Positions 1 to 8,406 are shown, counted from the stretch's first letter. The stretch is DNA of 64,000 nt from Bog-473 sp963704355 (GCA_963704355.1 OY969891.1:2480001-2544000); one strand, 5' to 3'. The notes: generated by a model from the letters alone, not told the origin. Translations and numbers: made by a program.

Positions 1-1
1 G

Positions 2-1060
2 AGCGGCGTCCAGATCCCGTTCGACCTCGTCGGAGATTGGGACGGACCGTCCGCACTGGCGACGGACTCGGCGGGCAACCTCTTCGTCGTCAACGCTGGC
101 GGCGAACTCGACGAGCTCACTCCTGCCGGCCTGGAGACGACGATTGTCTCCAACGTGGACGACCCGCAAGGTGTGGCGGTTGATTCCGCCGGAAACATCT
201 ACGTGGCCAACACGGGCGCGGACCAGGTGCTCAAGGTCTGCCCGAGTGGCACCGAGACGCTCATTGGATCGGGTTTCACCGAGCCGGTCAGCATCGCCGT
301 CGACTCGGTCGGCAACGTCTACGTGGGCAATATGAGTGGACCGAACAGAAATCAAGCCTTCCGCATCACGCCCCAAGGAGTGCAAACGGCAATCGCGTCT
401 GGCTTCACCTACACGGGGGGCGTTGCTGTCGACTCGTTCGGAGACGTATGCGGGGCCGATTTTGAAGGCAATGTCGTCGACCGCATTTCAGCCGCTCCCC
501 GAGCAGCCAACGTGGCCGTCGGCTCGGTCGCAGTCAGCTGGCAGCCGCCGACATACAACGGAACGTCGCTGATCACGAGCTACAAGGTCACTGCCGTCGA
601 CGCCCACGAATGCGACCCGCGGCGGGCAAACCTGTACCTACACTGTGAAAAGTCCCGAAAAAGACACGTGCACGGTCACAAAGCTGACCAGCGGGGACAG
701 TTACACCTTCTCCCTCACGCCACGAACAAGTTTGGCGCCGGACCATCCTCTGCACAGACAAACTCCGTGAAAATCGAGTTGCCGCCCACAGTCACGTCCA
801 TCTCGCCGAGCTCTGGTCCGAAGATCGGCGGGACCGTGATCACTATCACCGGCACCGGTTTCGCTTTGGGGGCAAAGGCGGTGATCGGTTCGGGCACAGG
901 AGCAGTCGTCTGCACGAGCGTCGGAGTCGCGTCATCGACAAAGCTCATAGCCACGACAGGTGCAGCGCCCAGCAGCGGGAAGCTCAATGTGTACGTCACG
1001 GCAAACGGGGCGACCAGCGCTGCCAGCACCGGCGGTGTCTTCACCTACGTACCGACGTAA
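2..1060 (+). CDS. NHL-type beta-propeller / FN3 / IPT secreted protein, 5' truncated
   Basis: The frame is open from the window edge, so the N-terminus (and any signal peptide) lies outside; 352 residues are visible. Residues 1-165 hold NHL-like blades with the recurring pattern G-V/I-A-V-D-S-x-G-N-x-Y-V-x-N (for example GVAVDSAGNIYVAN). An FN3-like domain follows (SWQPPTYNGTSLITSYKVT), then an IPT/TIG domain starting PPTVTSISPSSGPKIGG. Between about 605 and 720 the frame gives non-FN3 residues, while the +1 frame reads a normal FN3 strand (GGQTCTYTVKSPEKDTCTV). This implies an extra C near 603-605 and a lost base near 717-721. Probably an extracellular or cell-surface protein; ligand unknown. 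Confidence 0.75.
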   Translation, partial: SGVQIPFDLVGDWDGPSALATDSAGNLFVVNAGGELDELTPAGLETTIVSNVDDPQGVAVDSAGNIYVANTGADQVLKVCPSGTETLIGSGFTEPVSIAVDSVGNVYVGNMSGPNRNQAFRITPQGVQTAIASGFTYTGGVAVDSFGDVCGADFEGNVVDRISAAPRAANVAVGSVAVSWQPPTYNGTSLITSYKVTAVDAHECDPRRANLYLHCEKSRKRHVHGHKADQRGQLHLLPHATNKFGAGPSSAQTNSVKIELPPTVTSISPSSGPKIGGTVITITGTGFALGAKAVIGSGTGAVVCTSVGVASSTKLIATTGAAPSSGKLNVYVTANGATSAASTGGVFTYVPT

Positions 1061-1088
1061 CGATACGGCGCATATCAAAGGAAAACAC

Positions 1089-1136
1089 CACTTTGCCAAG
1101 GTGAGGGTCGCGGGTACGAATCCCGTCTTCCGCACC
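1089..1136 (+). repeat. tRNA-Gly(GCC) 3'-half remnant A
   Basis: A 7-base anticodon loop TTGCCAA (anticodon GCC at 1095-1097) sits on a CACT/GGTG stem. It is followed by a variable loop, a T-arm CGGG-TACGAAT-CCCG and an acceptor 3' strand CTTCCGC-ACC. No D-arm or 5' acceptor strand precedes it, so this is a 3' half only, 28 bases after the stop of the upstream gene. It matches the 3' half typical of actinobacterial tRNA-Gly(GCC). Same orientation as copies B-E. Confidence 0.75.
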
Positions 1137-1317
1137 ATCGGTGCAGGTCAGAGGTGAACGGTAGAACTCTGACGGGTCCACCACCGCCACTTTCGTCGAA
1201 GCCGAACGAATGGCCCGCAGTGGGTCCTGCCCAGTTCCTGTAGGCGCAAAAGGAACTGGCAACACGGCGTAACCAACAGGAAGAACATGCCCCCGCCCCT
1301 TAGGCAAGAATACGGCA

Positions 1318-2469
1318 ATGCGGGTGGAGGACCTGTTGGAGACAGCGTCGACCAATACGGGGCTCGACGATTTCGGTGACGACTCGTTCCGCGAGGGGCT
1401 CGACCGTCTGGTGCACTCGATTAGGGCGGAGGCGACGCTCAACGAGCTCGGGGCGGCGGTCCTGCCGATGCTTGTTGGCCGCCTGCTCAAGACCCGCCTC
1501 GAGATGGAAGACTGGTATCGCCGACACCCCGACATCGCGGATGAACAGATCACGGCGCCGCTGATCGGTCTCGGGCTTCCGCGCACCGGGTCCACCGCAC
1601 TGTCGTTCCTCCTCGCCGAGGATCCGTGCGCCCGCTCCCTCCGGCTGTGGGAGTCCAACCAGCCGTGCCCGCCGCCGTCCACCGTGCCGCCTCCTGATCC
1701 CCGCATCGCCGCCACCGAGGCGAGCATGGCGATCCAACAGGAGATGAACCCGCGGCTCTCGTCGCTGGTGCCTTCCGCTCCGACGGGGCCCATGGAATGT
1801 CAGGAGTTGATGGCCCTCGACTTCCGGGCTCACTACTTCCCCGCCTTCGCCCACATGCCGTCCTACACCGAGTGGCTGCTCAACGCCGACCTCACGTCGA
1901 CCTACCGGTACGAGAAGCGCGCCTTGCAGCTCCTCCAGTGGGGAGAGCCGGCCCGCCGGCCGTGGCGGCTGAAGTGCCCTTCCCATCTATTATGGCTCGA
2001 CGCACTCGACGCGGTGTTCCCCGATGCCCGTTTCGTGATGACGCATCGGGACCCGACAGACGTGATGGTGTCGGTTGCGGACGTCTACCTCGAGGTCGGC
2101 AAACAGTTCAGCGAAGGCATCGACCTCGAGTACCTCGGTCGCCTCAACGTCGATCAGTGGGTCATAGGGATGGATCGCCTCCTCGACTTCCGCGACAGTG
2201 GCCGCGAGCATCGCTTCTTCGACATCGATTTTCGGCAGATGCAGTCGGACCCGATCGGCGAGGTACGCCGACTGTACGGTTGGCTGGGCGAACCGGTGAG
2301 TCCGGCGTTCGAGGAGGGCATGACTCGGTGGTGGGCGGAGAACGCGGCCACCCGCGAGGAGAACGTGCACCCGGACCCGAGCGCCTTCGGGCTCGACCTC
2401 GACGAGGTGCGGTTTCGCTTCGCGGCGTACATCGCTCGTATGCACGACTGGACAGGGAGGCAGCGATGA
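1318..2469 (+). CDS. Sulfotransferase family protein
   Basis: A 383-residue PAPS-dependent sulfotransferase of the Sulfotransferase_3 type. The 5'-phosphosulfate-binding loop is LGLPRTGST (about 85-93), followed by RLKCPSHL (about 217) and the 3'-phosphate-binding MTHRDPTDV (about 241-249). The N-terminal TGLDDFGDDSFREGL block is shared with the sulfotransferase at 14885-16078, so the two are paralogues. The stop overlaps the next start as ATGA, so it is translationally coupled to the DUF7064-like gene. The acceptor is unknown; lipid, sterol or polyketide hydroxyls are plausible. Cytosolic. Confidence 0.85.
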   Translation: MRVEDLLETASTNTGLDDFGDDSFREGLDRLVHSIRAEATLNELGAAVLPMLVGRLLKTRLEMEDWYRRHPDIADEQITAPLIGLGLPRTGSTALSFLLAEDPCARSLRLWESNQPCPPPSTVPPPDPRIAATEASMAIQQEMNPRLSSLVPSAPTGPMECQELMALDFRAHYFPAFAHMPSYTEWLLNADLTSTYRYEKRALQLLQWGEPARRPWRLKCPSHLLWLDALDAVFPDARFVMTHRDPTDVMVSVADVYLEVGKQFSEGIDLEYLGRLNVDQWVIGMDRLLDFRDSGREHRFFDIDFRQMQSDPIGEVRRLYGWLGEPVSPAFEEGMTRWWAENAATREENVHPDPSAFGLDLDEVRFRFAAYIARMHDWTGRQR

Positions 2470-3497
2470 CATTCGACGTGAGCGGCGGCTACAGCGAGGA
2501 GCTGGGTCTGGTGTGGCCCACCCAACCCGACAACGCCGAGATGCGTGAGTCGGTCAACGCGTGGATCTGGGACGAACAGGTTGCCATGCCCCGTATCGGC
2601 GTGGAGGCTGTCGCCGACCAGTGGGCGACCCATGACGTCCAGATCAACGTGGCGTTCGCCGACGGCGGGGTGTTCAACCTCCTCGGCCCTGGCACCGTGC
2701 ACGACCCGGCCTGCGCCGACGGGAAGCCACGGATCTTGGGCGCAGGGCCGCTGTCGTTCGAGATGGTCGAGCCGTTCGGCCGGTGGCGGATGCGGATTGA
2801 CGGCGAGGTGCACGCAACCTCGGTCGAGGCCCAGATGTCCGGCCAGTTTCCCGGGCAGGGGCCTCTGCTGCCCCTCTGGGCGGAGATCGACCTTGTGGCC
2901 GCAGCGCCGCCATGGATGAACGGTGATCTGGTCCCCGACGCGAAGTGGATCCTCGAGAACCACGAGGAGGGCGACCTGATGGGTCACCCCTGGCGGTTCG
3001 AGCAGCTGTGCCGAGCGTCGGGCACGCTCTCAGTCGGCGATACGACTTACGCCGTCAACGGCAGCGGTAACCGGATCCGGCGCCAAGGCATCCGGAGGGC
3101 AGCGAGTCTCTGGGGCCATGCGTGGCAGGCTGCGACCTTCCCGAGCGGCAAGGGCTTCGCCTACATCACCTATCCGCAACGCCCTGACAAGCCACCCACG
3201 CTCAACGAGGGTCACGTGTTTCTTGGCGGCGGCGAGCTGGTCCCCGCCCGGGTCGTCGATCCGCCGTGGCTGTCGTCGCTCGCTGCTAACGGACAGGACG
3301 TCTCCTTCGGGATGGAGGCCGTCGACGGCACCACGTTCGAGATCACGGGCCGAACTGAGGTCTCGACCTTCATGGTGATGCCCAAGGAGCTGGCCGGAGG
3401 GCTGCAGCTGCAGCAAGCCGTCTGCCGCTACGTCTGGGACGGCGAGAGCGCTCTGGGCATGATCGAACGATCGGTCGCCCCGGAGGCGCTCGCCTAG
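2466..3497 (+). CDS. DUF7064/AttH-like lipocalin-fold protein
   Basis: A 343-residue soluble protein starting MTFDVSGGYSEEL at the ATG that overlaps the preceding TGA. The frame is open further upstream, but that stretch is antisense-like translation of the sulfotransferase gene. Repeated Trp/Gly-rich beta-strand segments (GRWRMRIDGEVHA, LWGHAWQAATFPSGKGFAY) resemble proteins annotated DUF7064/DUF7065 or AttH-like. The family match is from general recognition only. The coupling suggests a shared hydrophobic substrate with the sulfotransferase. No signal peptide or membrane segment. Confidence 0.6.
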   Translation: MTFDVSGGYSEELGLVWPTQPDNAEMRESVNAWIWDEQVAMPRIGVEAVADQWATHDVQINVAFADGGVFNLLGPGTVHDPACADGKPRILGAGPLSFEMVEPFGRWRMRIDGEVHATSVEAQMSGQFPGQGPLLPLWAEIDLVAAAPPWMNGDLVPDAKWILENHEEGDLMGHPWRFEQLCRASGTLSVGDTTYAVNGSGNRIRRQGIRRAASLWGHAWQAATFPSGKGFAYITYPQRPDKPPTLNEGHVFLGGGELVPARVVDPPWLSSLAANGQDVSFGMEAVDGTTFEITGRTEVSTFMVMPKELAGGLQLQQAVCRYVWDGESALGMIERSVAPEALA

Positions 3498-3610
3498 ATT
3501 CATTTGTAGACCGCTCTCCTACAGGCTCGAGTCCAGCCCGTCTGGGTGGACATTTCCGTGTACAAAACCGTAAGTCGGCAGATGCCAAAAATCAGATGGA
3601 CGGATCGCCC

Positions 3611-3659
3611 CACCTTGCCAAGGTGAGGGTCGCGGGTTCGATTCCCGCCACCTCCACCA
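3611..3659 (+). repeat. tRNA-Gly(GCC) 3'-half remnant B
   Basis: This is the best preserved copy. CACC-TTGCCAA-GGTG anticodon arm (GCC at 3617-3619), variable loop AGGGT, a canonical T-arm GCGGG-TTCGATT-CCCGC, and a 3' end CACCTCCACCA that includes CCA. The 5' half is absent. About 100 bases upstream lies GTAGACCGCTCTC (3506-3518), a 13-mer found again about 95 bases upstream of remnant D. Confidence 0.85.
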
Positions 3660-3718
3660 CCCACGAATACAGGCCGTTGACCAGGGATTTCACTCTGACC
3701 AGCGGCCGGTTTCGCGCC

Positions 3719-3738
3719 AAAAGACACGAAAAAGACAC
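3719..3738 (+). repeat. Direct repeat AAAAGACAC x2, 60 bp 3' of remnant B
   Basis: Two AAAAGACAC units separated by GA. The block CGAAAAAGACAC recurs at 6881-6892, near another T-arm-like piece. Short direct repeats beside a tRNA 3' end resemble arm-type binding sites of tyrosine integrases; this is an inference. Confidence 0.4.
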
Positions 3739-3925
3739 AGGATTTCCGTCGGAGTTCAGTGAGGTGCGACGGGGGTATGACCAGAGGCTTGAATTTCGGG
3801 TCCTCGGAATGCGCATTTGCACCGCCAGGTTGGTCAAGGGGAAGCCGCAGGCTTAGCGAGGACACGGAGCGAAGCGGAGTCCCGCAGCGACCCTTTGCCA
3901 ACCGAGCTCTCACCGGAACCCCACA

Positions 3926-4288
3926 ATGGAAATGGCTGGCCGGAATGTCACCGTGGCCGCTTTGGCGGGTGCGGGCGTCACCGAGAGTTTCGAGGGTCAC
4001 GACCTCTGCCAGGACTACCCCGGCGGAAGCACGCCGTGGATCTTTGCGCCTAGCGTGGACCTCCAAGCTGCATTCGGCGGCAACTCAAAAGATTACGCCT
4101 TCACCGCCTCACAAACTTGCACGATCCTTGACAAGGGGTGCGCGGTTAAGTCTTTCACTTATGGAGTGTTAGCGAGCGGAAATGGCTTTGCGGGTACCAT
4201 TGCGGTCAACGACGTGCCACATCCGACTTCAGCGGGACAGGCTGCGATCGCCTCGGACGTCCAAGCTGCGATCGGCGGCTCGGGCTAG
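3926..4288 (+). pseudogene. C-terminal remnant of an SGNH/GDSL hydrolase
   Basis: A 120-residue open frame resembling only the C-terminal third of secreted SGNH hydrolases. It contains FEGHDLCQDYPGG, PWIFAPSV and block V DVPHPTSAGQAAIA, with the catalytic Asp-x-x-His. Block I (GDS) and block III are absent, and no upstream frame between the tRNA remnant and here supplies them. It is therefore a truncated copy, distinct from the full-length SGNH gene at 34118-35617. It lies directly after remnant B and the AAAAGACAC repeats, as if cut by the event that brought them. Confidence 0.55.
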
Positions 4289-4622
4289 CCAAGCCAATGG
4301 GCCGGCACTCAGCCTCTCCCTGTTGAAAGGGGACTACTGCGTACTGCCCCCGTAGCCCGAGCGAAGTCCGAAAAACGAGAGGTGGTTAAGACCTCCCGAC
4401 GCGGAACTCGATAGTCCGCCAGCACCTCGACGCACTCGATCGCACTCGCTTCTACGCCGTTCGTGTCGTGTGGGGACTTGACGGCACGCCAATGCCAATC
4501 GGAACTGTCGTGAGGTGTACCCGTTGACGCTAAGCGGAAGTGATCTGTAGCGTGGGAAAATCCTGGTGAAGAGCGAGGCCGGGAGTTCCGACACTTGGAA
4601 TTGGCGACGAGGAAGGTGGCCA
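4289..4622. other. Intergenic stretch without a recognisable gene
   Basis: No coding signature, tRNA piece or convincing hairpin was seen. The last 20 bases carry the ribosome binding site of the next gene (AGGAAGG at 4607-4613). Confidence 0.5.
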
Positions 4623-6686
4623 GTGACCCAGACTCACGCGAGCACATGGAGCCGTCTCCCTCGGATCGCGACGCCGATAGCCGCCACGCTTCTCGCCCTG
4701 ACCGCCGTAGTGCTATTGCCCCAGCCTGCGCGCGCCACACCCACGCCTCGGTTGATCACCTCAAGCACCGCCGTTGCTGGATCTGTGGTGACCGGGCCAG
4801 CACCAGCCACCAGCACCCCCTCTTCCAGCACCCCCTCCTGTGGGAACGGAACCCTCGCATCGTTATTGGGGTTGGCGTACCCCTCCGGCATCGCCGTGTC
4901 CGGCTCCCACCTGTTTGTCACCAACGCCGCCGGGAACTCGGTGGGCGAGTACACCACCGCCGGGGCCACGGTCAACGCCTCGCTGATCACCGGTTTGAAC
5001 GAACCCTTCGGCATCGCCGTGTCCGGCTCCGAGCTGTTTGTCACCAACGCCGCCGGGAACTCGGTGGGCGAGTACACCACCGCGGGTACCACGGTCAACT
5101 CCTCTCTGATCACCGGATTGAACGGACCCGAGGGCATCGCCGTGTCCGGCTCTGACCTTTTCATCGTCAACTCCGCCGGGAACTCGGTTGGCGAGTACAC
5201 CACCGCGGGTGCCACGGTCAACGCCTCGCTGATCGCGGGATTGAACTACCCCAAGGGCATCGCCGTGTCCGTTTCCCACCTCTTCGTCACCAACGCCAAC
5301 GGGAACTCGGTGGGCGAGTACACCACTGTCGGCGCCACGGTCAACGCCTCGTTGATCACTGGCCTGAACGGACCCGTGGGCATCGCCGTGTCCGGCTCCG
5401 ATCTGTTCGTCACCAACCTCACCGGGACCGGGAGCGGCGTGGGTGAGGTGGGCGAGTACACCACTGTCGGCGCCACGGTCAACGCCTCGTTGATCACCGG
5501 CCTGAACGGGCCCGAGGGCATCGCCGTGTCCGGCTCCGATCTGTTCGTGACCAACTACAACGGGAACTCGGTGGGCGAGTACACCACCGCCGGGGCCACT
5601 GTCAACGCCTCGTTGATCGCTGGATTGGAGAGTCCCGACGGCATCGCCGTGTCGGGTTCCGATCTGTTCATCTCCAACATAGGCGGGGACTCGGTAGGCG
5701 AGTACACCACCGCCGGGGCGACGGTTAACGCCTCGTTGATCACTGGGCTGAACACTCCCTATGGCATCGCCGTGTCCGGCTCCGATCTATTCGTCGTCAA
5801 CTTCAACGGGAACTCGGTGGGCGAATACACCACCGCCGGGGCGACGGTTAACGCCTCGTTGATCACTGGGCTGAACGGACCCGAGAGCATCGCCGTGTCC
5901 GGCTCCGATCTGTTCGTCACCAACACTTACGGTGACTCGGTGGGCGAATACACCACCGCTGGGACCACGGTCAACGCCTCGCTCATCACCGGATTGAACT
6001 TTCCCGCTGGCATCGCCGTGTCCGGCTCCGACCTCTTCGTCGCCAACGCCGGCGGGAACTCGGTTGGTCAGTACAGCACCGCCGGCGCCACGGTCAACGC
6101 CTCGCTGATCACCGGGTTGAACTTTCCCGGAGGCATAGCCGTTTCCGGCTCCGACTTGTTCGTCGCCAACCTCAACGGTAACTCGGTGGGCAAGTACACG
6201 ACTGCCGGCGCCAAAGTCAAGGCCTCACTGATCACAGGGTTGAGTTCACCCACCGACATCGCCGTGTCCGGCTCCCACCTCTTCGCCGTCAACTTCGGCG
6301 GAGACACAGTGGGCGAGTACACCACCGCCGGCGCCCAGGTCTACCAGTCGTGTACCGCCACCTCTCTATCTGGCGGGGGGAAATCGGGTGCTAGTATCTC
6401 GGTCCCGGCCGGCACGGCCGTGACTGATCAGGCCACCTTGGCGGGGGCCAACGCCTCGACGGCAACGGGGAGGGTCACCTACGACGTGTACTCAAACGCG
6501 AAATGCACAGTTGTGGTGAGCAATGGTGCATCGCAGGCCATCACTACCCCCGGGGCCGCTCCGGCGTCGATCCCGGTATCGCTTCCCACCCCCGGGACCT
6601 ACTACTGGCGGGCGTCGTACTCGGGGAACATCAACAATTTGGCGTCAATGAGCAAGTGCGGTTCCGAAGTAGAGAGTGTGCAGTAG
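4623..6686 (+). CDS. Secreted repeat beta-propeller protein (12 x 41-residue repeats) with Ig-like tail
   Basis: I chose the GTG at 4623 (687 residues) because AGGAAGG lies about 10 bases upstream and the protein then opens with a signal peptide (VTQTHASTWSRLPRIATPIA, hydrophobic core, PQPARA cleavage). Twelve repeats follow, each with the core G-I-A-V-S-G-S-D-L-F-V-T-N, a variable N/Y/F-G-N-S-V-G-E-Y turn, and T-T-A-G-A-T-V-N-A-S-L-I-T-G-L. They are predicted to form one or two beta-propellers. The last 110 residues are an Ig-like domain (GTYYWRASYSGNINN) with two cysteines. The repeats are nearly identical at DNA level. Likely extracellular or surface-attached; ligand unknown. Confidence 0.8.
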   Translation: MTQTHASTWSRLPRIATPIAATLLALTAVVLLPQPARATPTPRLITSSTAVAGSVVTGPAPATSTPSSSTPSCGNGTLASLLGLAYPSGIAVSGSHLFVTNAAGNSVGEYTTAGATVNASLITGLNEPFGIAVSGSELFVTNAAGNSVGEYTTAGTTVNSSLITGLNGPEGIAVSGSDLFIVNSAGNSVGEYTTAGATVNASLIAGLNYPKGIAVSVSHLFVTNANGNSVGEYTTVGATVNASLITGLNGPVGIAVSGSDLFVTNLTGTGSGVGEVGEYTTVGATVNASLITGLNGPEGIAVSGSDLFVTNYNGNSVGEYTTAGATVNASLIAGLESPDGIAVSGSDLFISNIGGDSVGEYTTAGATVNASLITGLNTPYGIAVSGSDLFVVNFNGNSVGEYTTAGATVNASLITGLNGPESIAVSGSDLFVTNTYGDSVGEYTTAGTTVNASLITGLNFPAGIAVSGSDLFVANAGGNSVGQYSTAGATVNASLITGLNFPGGIAVSGSDLFVANLNGNSVGKYTTAGAKVKASLITGLSSPTDIAVSGSHLFAVNFGGDTVGEYTTAGAQVYQSCTATSLSGGGKSGASISVPAGTAVTDQATLAGANASTATGRVTYDVYSNAKCTVVVSNGASQAITTPGAAPASIPVSLPTPGTYYWRASYSGNINNLASMSKCGSEVESVQ
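4869..6350 (+). repeat. Coding tandem repeat, 12 units of about 123 bp
   Basis: Each unit encodes one propeller repeat and contains GGCATCGCCGTGTCCGG (one unit reads GGCATAGCCGTTTCCGG; others vary by one to three bases). Unit 5 is longer because of an inserted TGTGSGVGEV segment. High identity suggests expansion by recombination or slippage, and assembly collapse is possible here. Confidence 0.9.
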
Positions 6687-6864
6687 CTCCGGGCAATCTC
6701 CTATCTTTGCGGCAGCGCCGAGGTACGTCGGAACCGGTGGGACAGCCAAGCGGGATCTGAGGCCGCCGGATCACCCATGTAAGTGCCGTACGAGGGCAGT
6801 GTTGATGGACGAATTCAGGCGGCCCTCAGAGCTCACGTCCCCTCGACATTTTCGGGCGCACAGA

Positions 6865-6892
6865 CGTGTCTTTCGCGACACGAAAAAGACAC
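6865..6892 (+). repeat. Inverted repeat plus second CGAAAAAGACAC copy
   Basis: CGTGTC (6865-6870) and GACACG (6877-6882) form a 6-bp inverted repeat that runs straight into CGAAAAAGACAC (6881-6892), the same 12-mer as at 3727-3738. AACACAGAAAAACAC follows. The arrangement resembles an integrase arm site; function not proven. Confidence 0.35.
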
Positions 6893-7011
6893 AAGAACAC
6901 AGAAAAACACGAAATTGCGGTCATTGACGGTCATTGACGGTGCGAGGTTGACACAGCATTGTCCCTGTTCAGAGGCCCGAAACAGCTCCGACGTCGGCGT
7001 ACGCATCTAGG

Positions 7012-7046
7012 CCTAGGTCGGTTCGAATCCGGCCTCCCGCTCTCAG
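7012..7046 (+). repeat. T-arm-like tRNA 3'-end fragment
   Basis: GTCGG-TTCGAAT-CCGGC gives a 5-bp T-stem (one G-T pair) with a canonical TTCGAAT loop, followed by CTCCCGCT, which looks like an acceptor 3' strand. No anticodon arm can be assigned, so the source tRNA is unclear and it does not belong to the A-E family. Confidence 0.4.
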
Positions 7047-7193
7047 ACTCGGGCGCTCTCGGTTCGCCGCGCCGTGGTTCGGGATACCTTCGCTGTTGCG
7101 GGACCCTCGCAGTCATAATTGGGTCATGATGAACGATGACTACCCGCTCGACCGAAGTTCGGGCGTCGTGAGCCCGGCGAGGGCACCCCGCAT

Positions 7194-7928
7194 ATGAAGG
7201 GTTTGCTGCCACAACCAGCCGAGTTGGTCGACCTCGTCGAGGCGTACGCGGTTCCGTCCGACACAGGAAACCGGCCGTTCGTGCGGTGCAACATGATCTC
7301 GAGTCTGGACGGGGCCGTCACCATCAACGGTCGGTCCGGCCTCCTTGGTGGGCCAGCCGATCGCAGCGTCTTCCAAGTGCTGCGATCGTTGACAGACATC
7401 ATTCTCGTGGGTGCAGGAACCGCACGGGCCGAAGGGTATGGGCCGGTGAAGCTCGATGACCAGCTGCGAGCGCGACGAGCTGCCCGGGGGCAATCTGATG
7501 TTCCTCCGATAGCGATCGTCACCGGATCGGGAAACCTTGACTGGTCGGCTCCCTTCTTCACTGAGGCCGAGGCGCGCCCTGTGGTCGTGACCACACGTGC
7601 CTGCGACGCCGGTGCGCGCAGGCGCGCCGAGGCGGTTGCGGACGTCCTCATCGCCGGGGAGGATCGGGCCGACCCGGTCGAGGCCCTGCACCAGTTGTGG
7701 GAGGCCGGTCATCGATCGGTGCTGCTCGAGGGTGGCCCGGGCCTCAACGCCGACGTGGTTCACGCGGGACTGCTGGATGAGCTCTGCCTCACACTCTCAC
7801 CCCGGCTCGTCTCGGGCGACGGAACCCGGGTCCTCGCCGGACCCGAGCTCATGCCACCGCTCCAACTGCGCTCGGTGCACCTCCTGGAGGAGGACGGTTT
7901 TCTCTTCGCTCGGCTGGCAGTCACTTAG
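7194..7928 (+). CDS. RibD C-terminal / pyrimidine reductase family protein
   Basis: A 244-residue dihydrofolate-reductase-like fold of the RibD_C family. It has NMISSLDGAVTINGRSG near residues 37-53, DIILVGAGTARAEGYGP and the LLEGGPGLNADVV nucleotide-binding segment. RibD_C proteins reduce 5-amino-6-ribosylaminouracil 5'-phosphate in riboflavin synthesis, but stand-alone actinobacterial members outside rib operons have varied or unknown substrates. No rib genes are adjacent. Cytosolic NAD(P)H-dependent reductase is the safe description. Confidence 0.75.
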   Translation: MKGLLPQPAELVDLVEAYAVPSDTGNRPFVRCNMISSLDGAVTINGRSGLLGGPADRSVFQVLRSLTDIILVGAGTARAEGYGPVKLDDQLRARRAARGQSDVPPIAIVTGSGNLDWSAPFFTEAEARPVVVTTRACDAGARRRAEAVADVLIAGEDRADPVEALHQLWEAGHRSVLLEGGPGLNADVVHAGLLDELCLTLSPRLVSGDGTRVLAGPELMPPLQLRSVHLLEEDGFLFARLAVT

Positions 7929-8098
7929 CGGGGTGCAGGGCAGCGAATCCCTGAGACTGCACCGCCAAACCATCGCTCCATCGGTTGCGAGTTCTTGACC
8001 GGCAACGCGATTGATGCCGCAGCGGTGCGGAGCACCAGCGACGGTCTTCGGAGTGGTTCAAACTGACTCACCTTGGGTACAACACCGGCTGCAAGAAA

Positions 8099-8173
8099 GG
8101 GAGGCCGATCATGACTCTGCGTGAGCTGCTCAAGTCGGGGGGAGCCTCTCTGTTAAGGACCGGAGGGGGGTGA
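8099..8173 (+). other. Short reading frame with strong ribosome binding site (possible gene stub)
   Basis: GGGAGG at 8099-8104 lies 6 bases before ATG 8111, which opens MTLRELLKSGGASLLRTGGG and stops at 8171. The good initiation site and protein-like first residues suggest the 5' end of a gene cut off by a rearrangement. A leader peptide is the alternative. Confidence 0.3.
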
Positions 8174-8300
8174 TATGCACCGTTGCTGCGCCATCTCCAC
8201 TACGGCGTCTACTGCAGGGGCAGACCGGGTGGACGCAATGGAAGCCGGGTGGACGGAAGGGCACGGCGCGGGGGAGCTGGCCATGGAGAAGGAAAAGCAC

Positions 8301-8346
8301 CACCTTGCCAAAGTGAGGGTCCGGGACTCGAATCCCGTCCTCATCG
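8301..8346 (+). repeat. tRNA-Gly(GCC) 3'-half remnant C
   Basis: CACC-TTGCCAA-AGTG anticodon arm (GCC anticodon, one mismatch), AGGGT variable loop and a T-arm-like CGGGACTCGAATCCCG. More diverged than B. The left flank GGAAAAGCACCAC resembles GGAAAACACCAC before remnant A. Same orientation as the other copies. Confidence 0.7.
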
Positions 8347-8406
8347 GAGCAGGTGAAGGGCGATTTTCAACCTGCAGTCCTTCGGCAAGTGAAGCTCGGG
8401 AACGAC

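Larger units (their letters stand above)
6687..7193. other. Intergenic stretch with short repeats
   Basis: About 500 bases with no convincing gene. It holds the CGTGTC/GACACG hairpin and CGAAAAAGACAC motif (6865-6892), a tandem GGTCATTGAC duplication (6919-6938) and a T-arm-like piece (7012-7046). Confidence 0.5.
7929..8406. other. Intergenic stretch with a gene stub and tRNA remnant C
   Basis: About 480 bases with no full gene. It holds a 20-codon reading frame with a strong ribosome binding site (8099-8173) and tRNA remnant C (8301-8346). Confidence 0.5.

Noticed and set aside
656..667. Third copy of CGAAAAAGACAC
   Set aside because: It lies inside an FN3 coding segment and is explained by the codons for PEKDT; treated as coincidence.
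1797..3497. Long open frame that could suggest a larger fusion protein
   Set aside because: The first two thirds are a shadow frame of the sulfotransferase; the ATG at 2466 with ATGA overlap is the natural start.
1041..4066. Minus-strand frames with RTRDPHLGKV-like peptides
   Set aside because: These are antisense translations of the tRNA remnants, a well-known source of false genes.
4869..6350. CRISPR-like regular repeats
   Set aside because: The 123-bp units are fully coding, in frame, and have no spacers.
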